Below, piece by piece: positions 18,478 through 27,621 of a stretch of 64,000 nucleotides of DNA; position 1 is the first letter of the stretch; every line of letters starts with the position of its first letter. Position numbers and translations under genes: made by a program. The notes beneath the pieces are model-generated. The model was not told the origin of the DNA. It was given only the letters and a program-made list of their open reading frames with translations, and did not search any database. The stretch lies in the NCBI GenBank assembly GCA_947165895.1, contig CAMVCB010000001.1, positions 310,001 through 374,000 of the forward strand, given 5' to 3'. This stretch comes from an uncultured Treponema sp. (GTDB lineage Bacteria > Spirochaetota > Spirochaetia > Treponematales > Treponemataceae).

Positions 18478-19418
18478 ATTTTCAAATCAGAAATCATTTT
18501 TACCGCTTCTTCAATGCGTTCTGCCTTATCAGTCTGTCCCAGCCAGTGGATTTCTACACCCTTCTTTTCCATCATACGGAACCAGGTTTCCTGTCTTTTT
18601 GCAAACTGGCGGATGGCAATAAAAAGCTTTTCTTCCATTTCATCGCGGTTTTTGTATTTTCCCTGTAAAAACTCAGAACAGAAGCGGTATTCAAGCCCCA
18701 GTTTTTCAAGTCGTTCAAAGGTAATCCCGCTTTTATGGATATTTTCAACCTCTTCTATCATGCCGCCGTCCAGGCGTTCCCGCAGGCGGATGGAAATATT
18801 TTTCCACAGTTCAGGCCGGGGCAAAGTCGTTCCGATTATAAAAGGCCTTATATCAGGGCGCTCAACTGCAGTTGATTCAATTCCCTGTTTTTTAGCTTCA
18901 ATAATTTCCAGAGCCTTGATTACCCGGTCTTTTTCCTTCAGGTCAGCCTTTACGTGTAAGTCAGGCTGTTCGCGAAGAAGCATCTGGCCCAGCTCTTCAA
19001 GGGATTTTGCTTCCAGCTCTGCGTGAAGCTTAGGATTTTCTGGTAAAATTACCATTTCATAGCCGCGCACAACTGCATCCAGATACATGCCCGTTCCGCC
19101 AACTACGACAGGCAGTTTCCCGCGGGCAGAAATGTCCTTAAAAGCGGCATAAAAATCTTTCTGGTAATTATAAACGTTATATTCATCTGGAAGGCTTGCA
19201 ATATCAATCAGATGATAAGGAAGGGGCTTTTCCTCCCAGACATATTCGTCCAGGTCTTTTCCAGAACCTATATCAAGATGGCGGTAAGTCTGGCGGGAAT
19301 CGGCCGAAATAATTTCTCCGTCAAAAGTTCCGGCAAGGGCAACTCCAATAGAAGTTTTTCCCACCGCCGTCGGTCCGAGAACTATTATAGAGTTATATTC
19401 CGCCTTACCGCTCATCAA
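18471..19418 (-). CDS. miaA: tRNA dimethylallyltransferase
   Basis: 315 aa. Transfers a dimethylallyl group to N6 of A37 in tRNAs that read UNN codons. P-loop VLGPTAVGKTSIGVALA at residues ~12-28, the EIISADSRQTYRHLDIGSGK segment, PVVVGGTGMYLDAVVRG, and a C-terminal QFAKRQETWFR region are typical. Length matches the family. The ATG lies just past the stop codon of the upstream methyltransferase gene (1 bp between them), so the pair is probably translationally coupled. The last codons and stop lie against the GC-rich repeat. Confidence 0.96.
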   Translation of the reverse strand: MMSGKAEYNSIIVLGPTAVGKTSIGVALAGTFDGEIISADSRQTYRHLDIGSGKDLDEYVWEEKPLPYHLIDIASLPDEYNVYNYQKDFYAAFKDISARGKLPVVVGGTGMYLDAVVRGYEMVILPENPKLHAELEAKSLEELGQMLLREQPDLHVKADLKEKDRVIKALEIIEAKKQGIESTAVERPDIRPFIIGTTLPRPELWKNISIRLRERLDGGMIEEVENIHKSGITFERLEKLGLEYRFCSEFLQGKYKNRDEMEEKLFIAIRQFAKRQETWFRMMEKKGVEIHWLGQTDKAERIEEAVKMISDLKMR

Positions 19419-19419
19419 A

Positions 19420-20673
19420 CTACCTTACAACACAGATTGCGCACTTCAAATATTCAGACTTAGGATAACCTGCCAGAAGCGGATGGTCAGGCCCGGCACC
19501 GCGTTTTTCAAGAATCTGAACCTTCTTGTGGCTGTCCATTGCGGCGTGAACAATCATATCGTAGAAGGTATTTGTGTCAAAAAAGTGCGAGCATGAACAG
19601 GTAACAAGAATTCCGCCCTCGTTCAAAAGTCTCATAGCCCGCAGGTTGATTTCCTTATAGCCGCCGTAAGCCTTCTGAATGTTTTTTGCAGATTTTGTAA
19701 AGGCCGGAGGATCAAGAATGATTACATCAAACTTTTCGCCTTCTGCTTCATATTTTTTAAGAAGGTCAAAAACATCAGCGCAGACAGCCTTCATAACCTT
19801 TTCAGCCTTATTAAGCTTAATGTTATTGTTTACCATCGCAACCGCTTCTTCCGAAATATCAACAGAAGTTACTTCGCGCGCCCCTGCCTTAAATGCGTTC
19901 AGTCCGAAAGCACCTGTGTGAGTAAAGGTATCTAAAACCTTTTTTCCGTGGCAGAAGCGTTTAATCTGCTCACGGTTGAACTTCTGGTCAAGGAAGTAGC
20001 CTGTTTTCTGTCCACCCTCTACATCAACGCTAAGACGAACCTCGTTTTCAACAATCGTAATTTTAGTATCAAAGTTTTTGCCGTCAAGCCAGCCGCTTGT
20101 AAGTGGAAGTCCTTCCTTTTCGCGGACAGCCTCATCATCCTTTTCGTAAATTCCGTCCGGCTTACAGACCTTTTTAAGAGCCTTTAAGATTTCCTCACGA
20201 AAAACCTCACAGGACAAGGAAAGAAACTGAACAACCAGAAAAACCTTTCCCTCTTCGCTGCAAAAACGCTCGCAGATAAAGCCCGGAATCAAATCAGCCT
20301 CACCAAATACAAGACGGTAAGAATCAGAATCAGAATAATAAAGCTTTCTGTGATTGTAAGCCGCAAGAATGCGTTTTTCCCAGAAGTCAGAAATATCTTC
20401 AAAAACCTTATCAGCATGTTCACTGCTGATTAAGCGCACACTAATCTTTGATTTTTTATTTAAGATTCCGGTTCCTAAAAATCCACCGGCCTTTGTGCAG
20501 ACTTCCACAGCACTTCCGTCAGGAACTGTACAGTCCGCAAGACTTTCATTTTTCCATTCAGATTTTTCATCAGCCCGGTGCTTAAAATGTGAAATCTCAT
20601 TATCAAATACCCAGGGAAAGCCCTGTAAAATTTCTCTCTCTTCCTTTGCGTTCAAAAATACTTTTGCAAACAT
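19420..20673 (-). CDS. Class I SAM-dependent rRNA methyltransferase, RlmI-like
   Basis: 417 aa. An N-terminal PUA-type domain is seen (KVFLNAKEEREILQGFPWVF), followed by an EEHEA-like middle and a Rossmann methyltransferase with KVLDTFTHTGAFGLNAFKAGA. The catalytic region reads FDVIILDPPAFTKS, followed by ILVTCSCSHFF, whose Cys fits a cytosine-C5 RNA methyltransferase. The family includes RlmI (23S rRNA m5C1962). The exact target base is inferred from family only. Coupled to miaA downstream; 36 bp after the HAD gene upstream. Confidence 0.9.
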   Translation of the reverse strand: MFAKVFLNAKEEREILQGFPWVFDNEISHFKHRADEKSEWKNESLADCTVPDGSAVEVCTKAGGFLGTGILNKKSKISVRLISSEHADKVFEDISDFWEKRILAAYNHRKLYYSDSDSYRLVFGEADLIPGFICERFCSEEGKVFLVVQFLSLSCEVFREEILKALKKVCKPDGIYEKDDEAVREKEGLPLTSGWLDGKNFDTKITIVENEVRLSVDVEGGQKTGYFLDQKFNREQIKRFCHGKKVLDTFTHTGAFGLNAFKAGAREVTSVDISEEAVAMVNNNIKLNKAEKVMKAVCADVFDLLKKYEAEGEKFDVIILDPPAFTKSAKNIQKAYGGYKEINLRAMRLLNEGGILVTCSCSHFFDTNTFYDMIVHAAMDSHKKVQILEKRGAGPDHPLLAGYPKSEYLKCAICVVR

Positions 20674-20709
20674 AAAACATCCTAAAAATAAAATCTGCCT
20701 TCCGGCGCC

Positions 20710-21294
20710 TTAGATATATTTTCCCCACTCTTCCCAAAGCCCTTCAGGACTTTCAAAGTGAACCGTGCTTATTCCAAGCGAAGCGGCTGCCCTGCAGTTT
20801 TCAATTTTGTCATCCGTAAAAAAAGCATCTTCAGCCTTATAGCCTTCTGCCTCTAAAATTACTTCAAAAAAATGAGGATCCGGCTTTGCTTCACCGATTT
20901 TGTTACTGGCATAGGTCTGGTCAAAAAGGGCGTAATCCCCCCTCTCCATATGGTTTTCCCAGTGACTTTGAATTGTGTTTGTTCCGCATACAACCCGGTG
21001 CTTTTTCCGCAGCTCTGTAATCAGCTCTGCGGTGCGGGTCTGCAGCTGGGGATGAAAATAAAGACGAAAAAGATCATTCTTTACAAAAGGAATCTTTTCG
21101 TTCATTGCAGCCTTGTTGAAAGTCTCCCAGAAAGTCCTTGTCTCAATCTCACCTTTTTCAAGCCGGCTCCAGATATTCCCGTTTTCCCTGCAAAGCTGCA
21201 GGAATTCATTTTTGTAAAGTCCCAGCTTTTCCGTCAAAACATCCAGAGGGAAGGTCGTTGTAACAACGCCCCCCATATCAAAAATAAAAAGCAT
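20710..21294 (-). CDS. HAD-superfamily hydrolase, YihX-like
   Basis: 194 aa. Motif I is FDMGGVV at the N-terminus, with Gly in place of the second Asp, as in the subgroup of HAD-IA proteins that includes YihX-type phosphatases. A small helical cap follows, then VVCGTNT (motif II), KIGEAKPDPHFF (motif III Lys) and FFTDDKIENCRAAASLG (motif IV). Likely a cytoplasmic phosphatase of unknown substrate. It begins 12 bp after the topA stop. Confidence 0.82.
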   Translation of the reverse strand: MLFIFDMGGVVTTTFPLDVLTEKLGLYKNEFLQLCRENGNIWSRLEKGEIETRTFWETFNKAAMNEKIPFVKNDLFRLYFHPQLQTRTAELITELRKKHRVVCGTNTIQSHWENHMERGDYALFDQTYASNKIGEAKPDPHFFEVILEAEGYKAEDAFFTDDKIENCRAAASLGISTVHFESPEGLWEEWGKYI

Positions 21295-21306
21295 ATATAT
21301 CGCTGC

Positions 21307-23442
21307 CTACTCTTCGCCGGCTTCAGGAATAACCATAGGTTCATCATCAGCTGAGTGCAGGTAATCGCAGTCAGGGTTGATACAAGACTTATAGCTTCCG
21401 TTCTTTTTATCAAACTTTTCAACAAGGAACCAGCCGCACTTAGGACAGTAAGAATCAATAGGCTTAAAATGACTGATAAAGGTACACTTCGGATAATTTG
21501 TACAGCCAAAGAAAGATTTTCCCCTTCCCTTCTGCTTGCGCTCAACAATTTCTCCGTTACAGCCAGGAACAGGACATTTAGCCAGAGGAATTGATTTTGT
21601 ATTATGACACTCAGGGAAGCCCGAACAGGCAAGGAAGAAACCGAATTTTCCAAGCTTTTTAATCATAGGCTTTCCGCAAAGGTCACAAACCTTGTCGGTT
21701 TTTTCGTCTAGGAAGCCCTTAATGCTTTCTGTTGTTGAGGTAACTTCTTCTACCCGCTTTTTAAAAGGTCCGTAGAAGTCGCTTATCATATCATTCCATA
21801 CAAGCTCGTCAGCCTCAACCTTATCAAGGGAATTTTCAACCTCGGCGGTAAACTGCTCGTTAATTACATCAGGGAAGCTTTCTACCAGGATTTTTGAAAT
21901 TACTTTTCCAAGCTGAGTCGGAACCAGCTGCTTGTTGCTTCTTGTAACATAGTAGCGGTCAAGCAATACTGAGATAATCGGTGCATAAGTTGAAGGACGG
22001 CCTATTCCCTTTTCTTCCAGCATGCGGACAATCGAAGCATCAGTATAACGGGCAGGTCCCTGGGTAAAATGCTGTTCAGGATGGAATTTTCCTGTTTCCA
22101 GAGCTTCACCTTCCTTAAGGCTTGGTAAAGAAGATGATTTTTCTTCCTTACTTGAAAGCAGCTTGATTACGCTGTAAAAACCTTTTTCGCTGATTTTACT
22201 TGCGGCAGTTCTGAAAACTGCATCTCCGCTTGTAATTTCAACAGAGGTTGTTGTCATTTTTGCATTATTCATCTGAGAAGAAACAAAGCGTTCCCAGATG
22301 ATTGAATAAAGCTTAAACTGGTCGTTTGTAAGATATTCCTTTACACTTTCAGGAGTATAAGTTGTATAGGTAGGACGAATACCTTCATGGGCATCCTGAG
22401 CTGCCTTACCTACAGAATAATGAATAGGCTGTTCAGGAAGTGTATCAGGATAGTTTTTAGAAAGCCAGCCGCGTACATCAGCAAGGGCTGTATCAGAAAT
22501 GCGGACAGAGTCGGTTCGCATGTAAGTGATAAGACCAACGCGGTTCTGACCAATCTGAACACCTTCATAAAGCATCTGGGCAATCTGCATAGTCTTTCTT
22601 GAAGTAAAATTAAAGCGGTTTGCCGCTGCCTGCTGAAGCTTTGAAGTTGTAAAAGGAGGCTTTGGACGGACAGTTTTATCTGTCTTTTTAACAGAGCTTA
22701 CGATACATGGGGAATTTTTAATTTCCTCAATGATTTTATTAACCATATCTTCGCTTTTAAGCTCAGGATTTTCACCCTTGTATTTTACAAGCTGGGCAGT
22801 AAAGTTTGATTTTCCCTTAGAAAAATCAGCATCAAGGCTCCAGTATTCTTCAGGAATAAAATCCTCTACTTCCTTTTCACGCTCACAGATAAGGCGCAGG
22901 GCAACTGACTGAACACGTCCCGCAGAAAGACCGTTTTTTACCTTTGCCCACAAAAGAGGGCTGAGGTTATAACCTACAAGGCGGTCAAGAACACGGCGGG
23001 CCTTCTGGGCATTAACCTTTGCCTCAACAATTTCGCCCGGATGCTTTACGGCTTCTGTAATTGCAACCGGAGTAATTTCGTTAAAAACAATTCGGCTGAT
23101 TTTTGCGTCAGTTTTATCTTTTAGGGCATTATTCAAATGCCAGGCAATTGCCTCTCCTTCGCGGTCGTTATCGGATGCAAGAAGTACAAAATCTGATTTT
23201 TTTGCATCTTTCTGAAGTTCCTTAAGAAGCTTTGCACGGCCGCGGACTGTGATATATTCCGGCTGGAAATTATTTTCAATATCGATTGCCATACGTGATT
23301 TTGGCAGGTCTATCAAATGTCCCATAGAAGCCTTAACCACATAGCCGGGGCCCAGATACTTTTCGATTGTATGAGCCTTAGCAGGAGACTCTACAATCAC
23401 CAGGGTCTGTGGAGTTTTTTCTTTTGTCTTCTTTGTTGCCAT
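21307..23442 (-). CDS. topA: DNA topoisomerase I
   Basis: 711 aa. Type IA topoisomerase that relaxes negative supercoils. The Toprim domain starts at TLVIVESPAKAHTIEKYLG, with acidic residues in LLASDNDREGEAIAWHL. The active-site tyrosine is in RVGLITYMRTDSVRIS. Three C-terminal four-Cys zinc ribbons follow, starting CDLCGKPM, CPVPGCNGE and CPKCGWFL. In the same orientation and next to dprA, xerD and ftsZ, an order I recall from T. pallidum. Confidence 0.97.
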   Translation of the reverse strand: MATKKTKEKTPQTLVIVESPAKAHTIEKYLGPGYVVKASMGHLIDLPKSRMAIDIENNFQPEYITVRGRAKLLKELQKDAKKSDFVLLASDNDREGEAIAWHLNNALKDKTDAKISRIVFNEITPVAITEAVKHPGEIVEAKVNAQKARRVLDRLVGYNLSPLLWAKVKNGLSAGRVQSVALRLICEREKEVEDFIPEEYWSLDADFSKGKSNFTAQLVKYKGENPELKSEDMVNKIIEEIKNSPCIVSSVKKTDKTVRPKPPFTTSKLQQAAANRFNFTSRKTMQIAQMLYEGVQIGQNRVGLITYMRTDSVRISDTALADVRGWLSKNYPDTLPEQPIHYSVGKAAQDAHEGIRPTYTTYTPESVKEYLTNDQFKLYSIIWERFVSSQMNNAKMTTTSVEITSGDAVFRTAASKISEKGFYSVIKLLSSKEEKSSSLPSLKEGEALETGKFHPEQHFTQGPARYTDASIVRMLEEKGIGRPSTYAPIISVLLDRYYVTRSNKQLVPTQLGKVISKILVESFPDVINEQFTAEVENSLDKVEADELVWNDMISDFYGPFKKRVEEVTSTTESIKGFLDEKTDKVCDLCGKPMIKKLGKFGFFLACSGFPECHNTKSIPLAKCPVPGCNGEIVERKQKGRGKSFFGCTNYPKCTFISHFKPIDSYCPKCGWFLVEKFDKKNGSYKSCINPDCDYLHSADDEPMVIPEAGEE

Positions 23443-23463
23443 AATAATTTCCTATCCTTATTT

Positions 23464-24501
23464 TCAGAATAACTGGCCTTGCAGGGGAAGTCTTTCTCCC
23501 GGTGCTTCGGCAAGACATTTTAAATAATCCTTGTAGTCACTGATAACCGGGGCTCCAGCCTCCAGAAATTTTTCAGGACGATTTTCAACTTTATATTTAC
23601 TTACCCTTCCCAAAGCAAAATCCGCTTCAAGCCGGGCATTCAATTTTCCAGCAATTTCCTCTGCAAGCTTACCGAAGGTCGCCTTATGAAACATAAGGTC
23701 CCGGTTCATCTCCAGAGCAAAATCCGCAGTAATCAAAGAGCCGCTTCCAGCCGGTGCTTCAATCACCACCGTGGCCGGAGAAAGTCCTGCAATTATGCGG
23801 TTACGGGCCACAAAATGCCAGTTAGCCATCCCCATTCCCGGCTCATATTCACTGACAATCAGTCCGCCAGTCTGCAGAATCTGAGCAGCAAGCTTTTTAT
23901 GAACAGAAGGTACAATTTCATCAATGGCACTTGGAATTACGGCAATTGTCCGTCCTAGCCTTGAAACGTCCATTCCCTTTTCAATATAGTCAAAATAAGC
24001 TTCCAGACTTCCCTGATGGGAATAACCATCGGCTCCGCTTGCAAGCCCTGACACTATATTGCAGCCGTCCGTTACAGCCTGGTAAGCAAATTCTTTTGCA
24101 GCCTTTTTTCCTTCCGGACTCAGCCTTCTTGTTCCAACCACAGAAACAGAGCGCTGCCCCAAAAGTTTTTCATTTCCGCGGCAGTAAAGCAGATATGGAG
24201 GATCTGAAATCTGTCTCAAAAGCTCTGGATAATCCCGGTCACTGTGAAGCAGGATATTTATTCCAAGCCTTTTACAGTGATGAAGGGCAATCTCCGCCTC
24301 GCGCAGATTTTCCTTTCCCTTCCAGACGGCATTTTTTCCAATCTTCCGCTTCAAAAGTTGTTCAATATCTTCTATAGATAGTAATGAGAGAACCTTAGAA
24401 TTGTCAATGTTTTTTGATAAAAAAATTTTCTCTTCAAACTTCAGGAAGGTAATCCTGGCAAGAGAAATATGAAATAGAGCGTCAGAATCAGTAAGAAGCA
24501 T
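23464..24501 (-). CDS. dprA: DNA processing protein DprA (Smf)
   Basis: 345 aa. Binds single-stranded DNA and loads RecA during natural transformation; also present in many species not known to be competent. The Rossmann core is clear: SVVGTRRLSPEGKKAA, then CNIVSGLASGADGYSHQGSLE, and an AVIPSAIDEIVPSVHKKLA segment where most family members have GxGxDxxYP. FVARNRIIAGLSPATVVIEA and GSLITADFALE are also conserved. The N-terminus holds a helical SAM-like region. It overlaps the TPR lipoprotein gene by 14 bp. Confidence 0.94.
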   Translation of the reverse strand: MLLTDSDALFHISLARITFLKFEEKIFLSKNIDNSKVLSLLSIEDIEQLLKRKIGKNAVWKGKENLREAEIALHHCKRLGINILLHSDRDYPELLRQISDPPYLLYCRGNEKLLGQRSVSVVGTRRLSPEGKKAAKEFAYQAVTDGCNIVSGLASGADGYSHQGSLEAYFDYIEKGMDVSRLGRTIAVIPSAIDEIVPSVHKKLAAQILQTGGLIVSEYEPGMGMANWHFVARNRIIAGLSPATVVIEAPAGSGSLITADFALEMNRDLMFHKATFGKLAEEIAGKLNARLEADFALGRVSKYKVENRPEKFLEAGAPVISDYKDYLKCLAEAPGERLPLQGQLF

Positions 24502-25210
24502 CTAATACTTGTTTTTTATTTTCCTCTGCAGCCCTTATTATGTCAGCCGCTTTTGTTAATGATATTATTTTATCATACATTTTAACGGCTTTGTCAAATT
24601 CATAATTTTCATAATATGCGCGCGCAAGGACAAACATAGCATTAAAATCCTTTGTTTCAATTTCCATAATTTTTTCAAGATAAGGAATTGCCTTATCACT
24701 TTCGCCAAGCTCAAAAACGTAGATTACAGACAGACCGTAAAGGGCCCGCACAAAGCGGTCATCAATTTTGATTGCCCGGCCGTAAGCATCTTCGGCAAGC
24801 TTAAGGTAATTCATTCTGGTGGTAGAAGAGCCGCTTCCGCTGTAATCCATTGCCTGATGAGCCATATAGCCGGCGCAGACACCAACCCAGTAATAAAGGT
24901 TCTGATTGTCTGGGTAAGTTTCCAAAGCCTTCTGAAAGCACTTCATTGCCTCACCGTACATTTTGGCATCAATATAACGGGTGCCAAGCATTTTATACCA
25001 GATTGCAACCTGCTGATGAGCCAGCTGAATATCTGCAATTCTTTCTTCATACTTTGATATTGCATCTTTTAATTCATCAATTGAGGTTGGATGATCAACC
25101 TTTTCTTCCATCTTCTGATAGCGGATTATAGTTTTATTGGAAACAGGACAGCCTGTAAAAATTGCAAAAGCAGAAAGGGTAATAATCAAACCTAAAATTA
25201 CTTTTTTCAT
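24488..25210 (-). CDS. TPR-repeat lipoprotein
   Basis: 240 aa. Signal peptide with lipobox FTGCPVSN (Cys about residue 21). The body is built of tetratricopeptide-like repeats: YGEAMKCFQKALETYPDNQN, then AEDAYGRAIKIDDRFVRALY, KAIPYLEKIMEIETKDFNAM and KAVKMYDKIISLT. Such envelope proteins usually act as assembly or docking partners. A strong ribosome binding site (CGGAGG) precedes the ATG. Placed between xerD and dprA in the same operon. Confidence 0.85.
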   Translation of the reverse strand: MKKVILGLIITLSAFAIFTGCPVSNKTIIRYQKMEEKVDHPTSIDELKDAISKYEERIADIQLAHQQVAIWYKMLGTRYIDAKMYGEAMKCFQKALETYPDNQNLYYWVGVCAGYMAHQAMDYSGSGSSTTRMNYLKLAEDAYGRAIKIDDRFVRALYGLSVIYVFELGESDKAIPYLEKIMEIETKDFNAMFVLARAYYENYEFDKAVKMYDKIISLTKAADIIRAAEENKKQVLDASY

Positions 25211-25248
25211 TCAAAACCTCCGGAAAATGCTGATAACAAGTGTCAAAA

Positions 25249-26130
25249 TCAGCGTGGAAAATATTTTTCATGAGCTTTTTCAAGCTGCTCGTTAGTTACA
25301 TGTGTATAAATCTGAGTGGTTGCAAGGTCGCTGTGACCTAAAAGCTCCTGAACAGAACGCAAATCTGCCCCACCCTTAAGTAAATGAGTCGCAAAAGAGT
25401 GACGAAGAGTATGTACCTTGGCATTTATGCCTGTAATACTTTCCAGCTCCTTAAAGCGTTTCCAGACTCCCTTTCGCGAAATTGGCAGCCCCTTGTAATT
25501 TACAAAAACCTCTGGAACATTTTTCCCTTTTGTAAGTAAAGGCCTCACTTCCTCAAGATAAAACTTCAGCTTTTCAAAGGCCCGGCCGCCAAAAGGAACG
25601 ATTCTTTCTTTATCGCCCTTACCATGAACCAGAATCAGCTGTTCATCAAGATGTACATTTGCAAGCAGAAGCCCGCAGGCTTCACTTATACGAAGCCCGC
25701 AGGAATAAATCAGCTCAAAAAGAGCCGCATCCCTTTTTCCGACATTATCCGATGTATCAATTGACTCAAGAATCTGGTCAACCTCTTCTTCAGAAAGAAC
25801 CTTTGGAAGAGCATGCTGAGTTTTAGGCCTTTCCAGAAGAAGGGCAATGTTCTCAGCCCAGTATTCTTTTCTTTCCAAAAAATCACCAAGAGCACGAAGA
25901 CCTGAAATATCCTTTGCAATCGTGATTTCATTACAGCCTTCAGTCTTTCTTTTTACAAGAAAATAAGTAATATCCTGAGCCTTTACATCAGAAAGCTTAA
26001 TGCGCTCAGACTGCAGCCAGTAAAGAAACTCCGCTACCGAAGTTCTGTAGGTTTCTGCAGTCTTCTGGGCATGCCGCTTTACAAGAATCAAATCCGAATA
26101 AAACTGATCCAAAAGCTGTTCGATAGTCAT
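25249..26130 (-). CDS. xerD: Tyrosine recombinase XerC/XerD
   Basis: 293 aa, the usual Xer length. It resolves chromosome dimers at dif. The N-terminal SAM-like domain starts TIEQLLDQFYSDLILVKRH. Catalytic residues are seen in order: Arg in SCGLRISEACGL, Lys in HGKGDKERIVPFGG, His-x-x-Arg in HTLRHSFATHLLKGG, His in LLGHSDLATTQIYTHV, and nucleophile Tyr in IYTHV. XerC versus XerD cannot be settled by eye; the symbol is the likelier choice. It lies 18 bp after ftsZ. Confidence 0.92.
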   Translation of the reverse strand: MTIEQLLDQFYSDLILVKRHAQKTAETYRTSVAEFLYWLQSERIKLSDVKAQDITYFLVKRKTEGCNEITIAKDISGLRALGDFLERKEYWAENIALLLERPKTQHALPKVLSEEEVDQILESIDTSDNVGKRDAALFELIYSCGLRISEACGLLLANVHLDEQLILVHGKGDKERIVPFGGRAFEKLKFYLEEVRPLLTKGKNVPEVFVNYKGLPISRKGVWKRFKELESITGINAKVHTLRHSFATHLLKGGADLRSVQELLGHSDLATTQIYTHVTNEQLEKAHEKYFPR

Positions 26131-26148
26131 ATGCTCTTACAGTTACTC

Positions 26149-27549
26149 TTAGTTATCTGAAAGGTTGATTCCCCTTCCAAAATTATTACTTGACCAGATT
26201 GCAGGCTGATTGATGTCGTTTGTAACCTTGTATCCCTCAGGAGGAGTAAAACAACCTCGTACAGCGCGAGCCGCAACAGAAGGTTCTGTATCTTCAAACA
26301 AAGAACGGCCAAGACTTCCGTTATGCTTTACTTCTGTTTTTACAGCTTCAGCAGGCTTTGCCGAAGGAGTCTGTGACGCAGCAGGACGCTGAACAGCAGC
26401 CGCAAAATCCTTTCTTGAAACAAAATCACCACCCATTGATTTTGGATGAAGAATTGTATTCAATTCTGATGAGCGGACAAGGTTTTCAGAATATTCAAGA
26501 GGAGCTTCTTTTTCCACAGTTTCACTAGCAGCTTCTTCTTCAATCTGATTAGCAGCCTGTTCAAAACCTGTTGCAATAACAGTTACGCTGATTTTTCCGC
26601 CCAGTTCAGGCTGAGTAACCTGGCCCCAGAACATATTATAATCCTTATCAGCGCTGGCTGTAACAATCTTACAGATTTCACCGACTTCACTCAAAGAAAT
26701 CTCTTCAGAAGCGCAGATGTTTACAAGAATATTCTTTGCACCGTCAATATGAGAATCTTCAAGCATAGGATTGTTGATTGCGGCATAAGCAGCATCAGAA
26801 GCGCGGTTTTCTCCTTCTGCGATACCGATTCCAAAAATTGCATTTCCCTGGCCGCTCATGGCATTACGGACATCGGCAAAGTCAGTATTAACATCACCAG
26901 GGTTTGTAATGATATTGGAAATACCTTCTACACCCTGACAGAGGATTTCGTCTGCGCGGCGGAAGGATTCCTTTACAGTTGTATTTTTATCGATTGTATT
27001 AAAAAGCTGCTCGTTAGGAATAACAATCATTGAGTCTACCATGTCATGAAGCTTTTTAAGACCTTCTTTTGCCTGACGCATGCGGACATTTCCTTCAAAA
27101 ACGAAAGGAGTTGTAACGACGGCAACAGTAAGACAGCCCAATTCCTTTGCAATGCGGGCAACTACAGGAGCAGAACCAGTTCCTGTTCCACCCCCCATTC
27201 CGGCAGTAATGAAAACCATATCTGCACCGCGAAGCTCATTTGTAATCAGTTCTTTATCTTCTTCGGCAGCCTGTTCACCAATAATAGGACGTCCGCCGGC
27301 TCCAAGACCTTTTGTTACCTTCTGACCGATTGCAAGCTTGGTAGGGGCATTTGAACGTCCCAGAGCCTGTAAATCTGTATTTAAAACGATAAAATCTACG
27401 TTATTGAGCTTATGGCTTATCATACGATTAACGGCATTTGAACCGCCTCCGCCGCAACCGACAACTTTAATTACTGTCGGGCTGCATTCTGCATAAGCCT
27501 CATTAAAATTTGATTCTTCATCGACAATAGAAATGTTAAGACTTCCCAC
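26149..27549 (-). CDS. ftsZ: Cell division protein FtsZ
   Basis: 466 aa from a GTG start preceded by GGGAGG. Tubulin-like GTPase that forms the division ring. Nucleotide-binding residues in [16 protein letters not shown], the tubulin signature [13 protein letters not shown], and the T7 loop region [20 protein letters not shown] are present. The core ends near residue 330 and is followed by a long linker of ~100 residues. The C-terminal tail reads [15 protein letters not shown], with only a loose match to the usual DxPxF-type tail that binds FtsA and ZipA-like partners. It follows ftsA after 72 bp. Confidence 0.97.
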   Translation of the reverse strand: MGSLNISIVDEESNFNEAYAECSPTVIKVVGCGGGGSNAVNRMISHKLNNVDFIVLNTDLQALGRSNAPTKLAIGQKVTKGLGAGGRPIIGEQAAEEDKELITNELRGADMVFITAGMGGGTGTGSAPVVARIAKELGCLTVAVVTTPFVFEGNVRMRQAKEGLKKLHDMVDSMIVIPNEQLFNTIDKNTTVKESFRRADEILCQGVEGISNIITNPGDVNTDFADVRNAMSGQGNAIFGIGIAEGENRASDAAYAAINNPMLEDSHIDGAKNILVNICASEEISLSEVGEICKIVTASADKDYNMFWGQVTQPELGGKISVTVIATGFEQAANQIEEEAASETVEKEAPLEYSENLVRSSELNTILHPKSMGGDFVSRKDFAAAVQRPAASQTPSAKPAEAVKTEVKHNGSLGRSLFEDTEPSVAARAVRGCFTPPEGYKVTNDINQPAIWSSNNFGRGINLSDN

Positions 27550-27621
27550 TTTTTAATCCTCCCTTCGCAACTCCGCTCCCACAGAGTCACTCATTTCCCC
27601 TTTATAAGTTTTTATCAAAGC

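Noticed and set aside
18343..19026. 227-codon plus-strand frame running from the GC-rich repeat into miaA
   Set aside because: Translation is Ser/Arg/Pro-rich low complexity and most of it is antisense to miaA.
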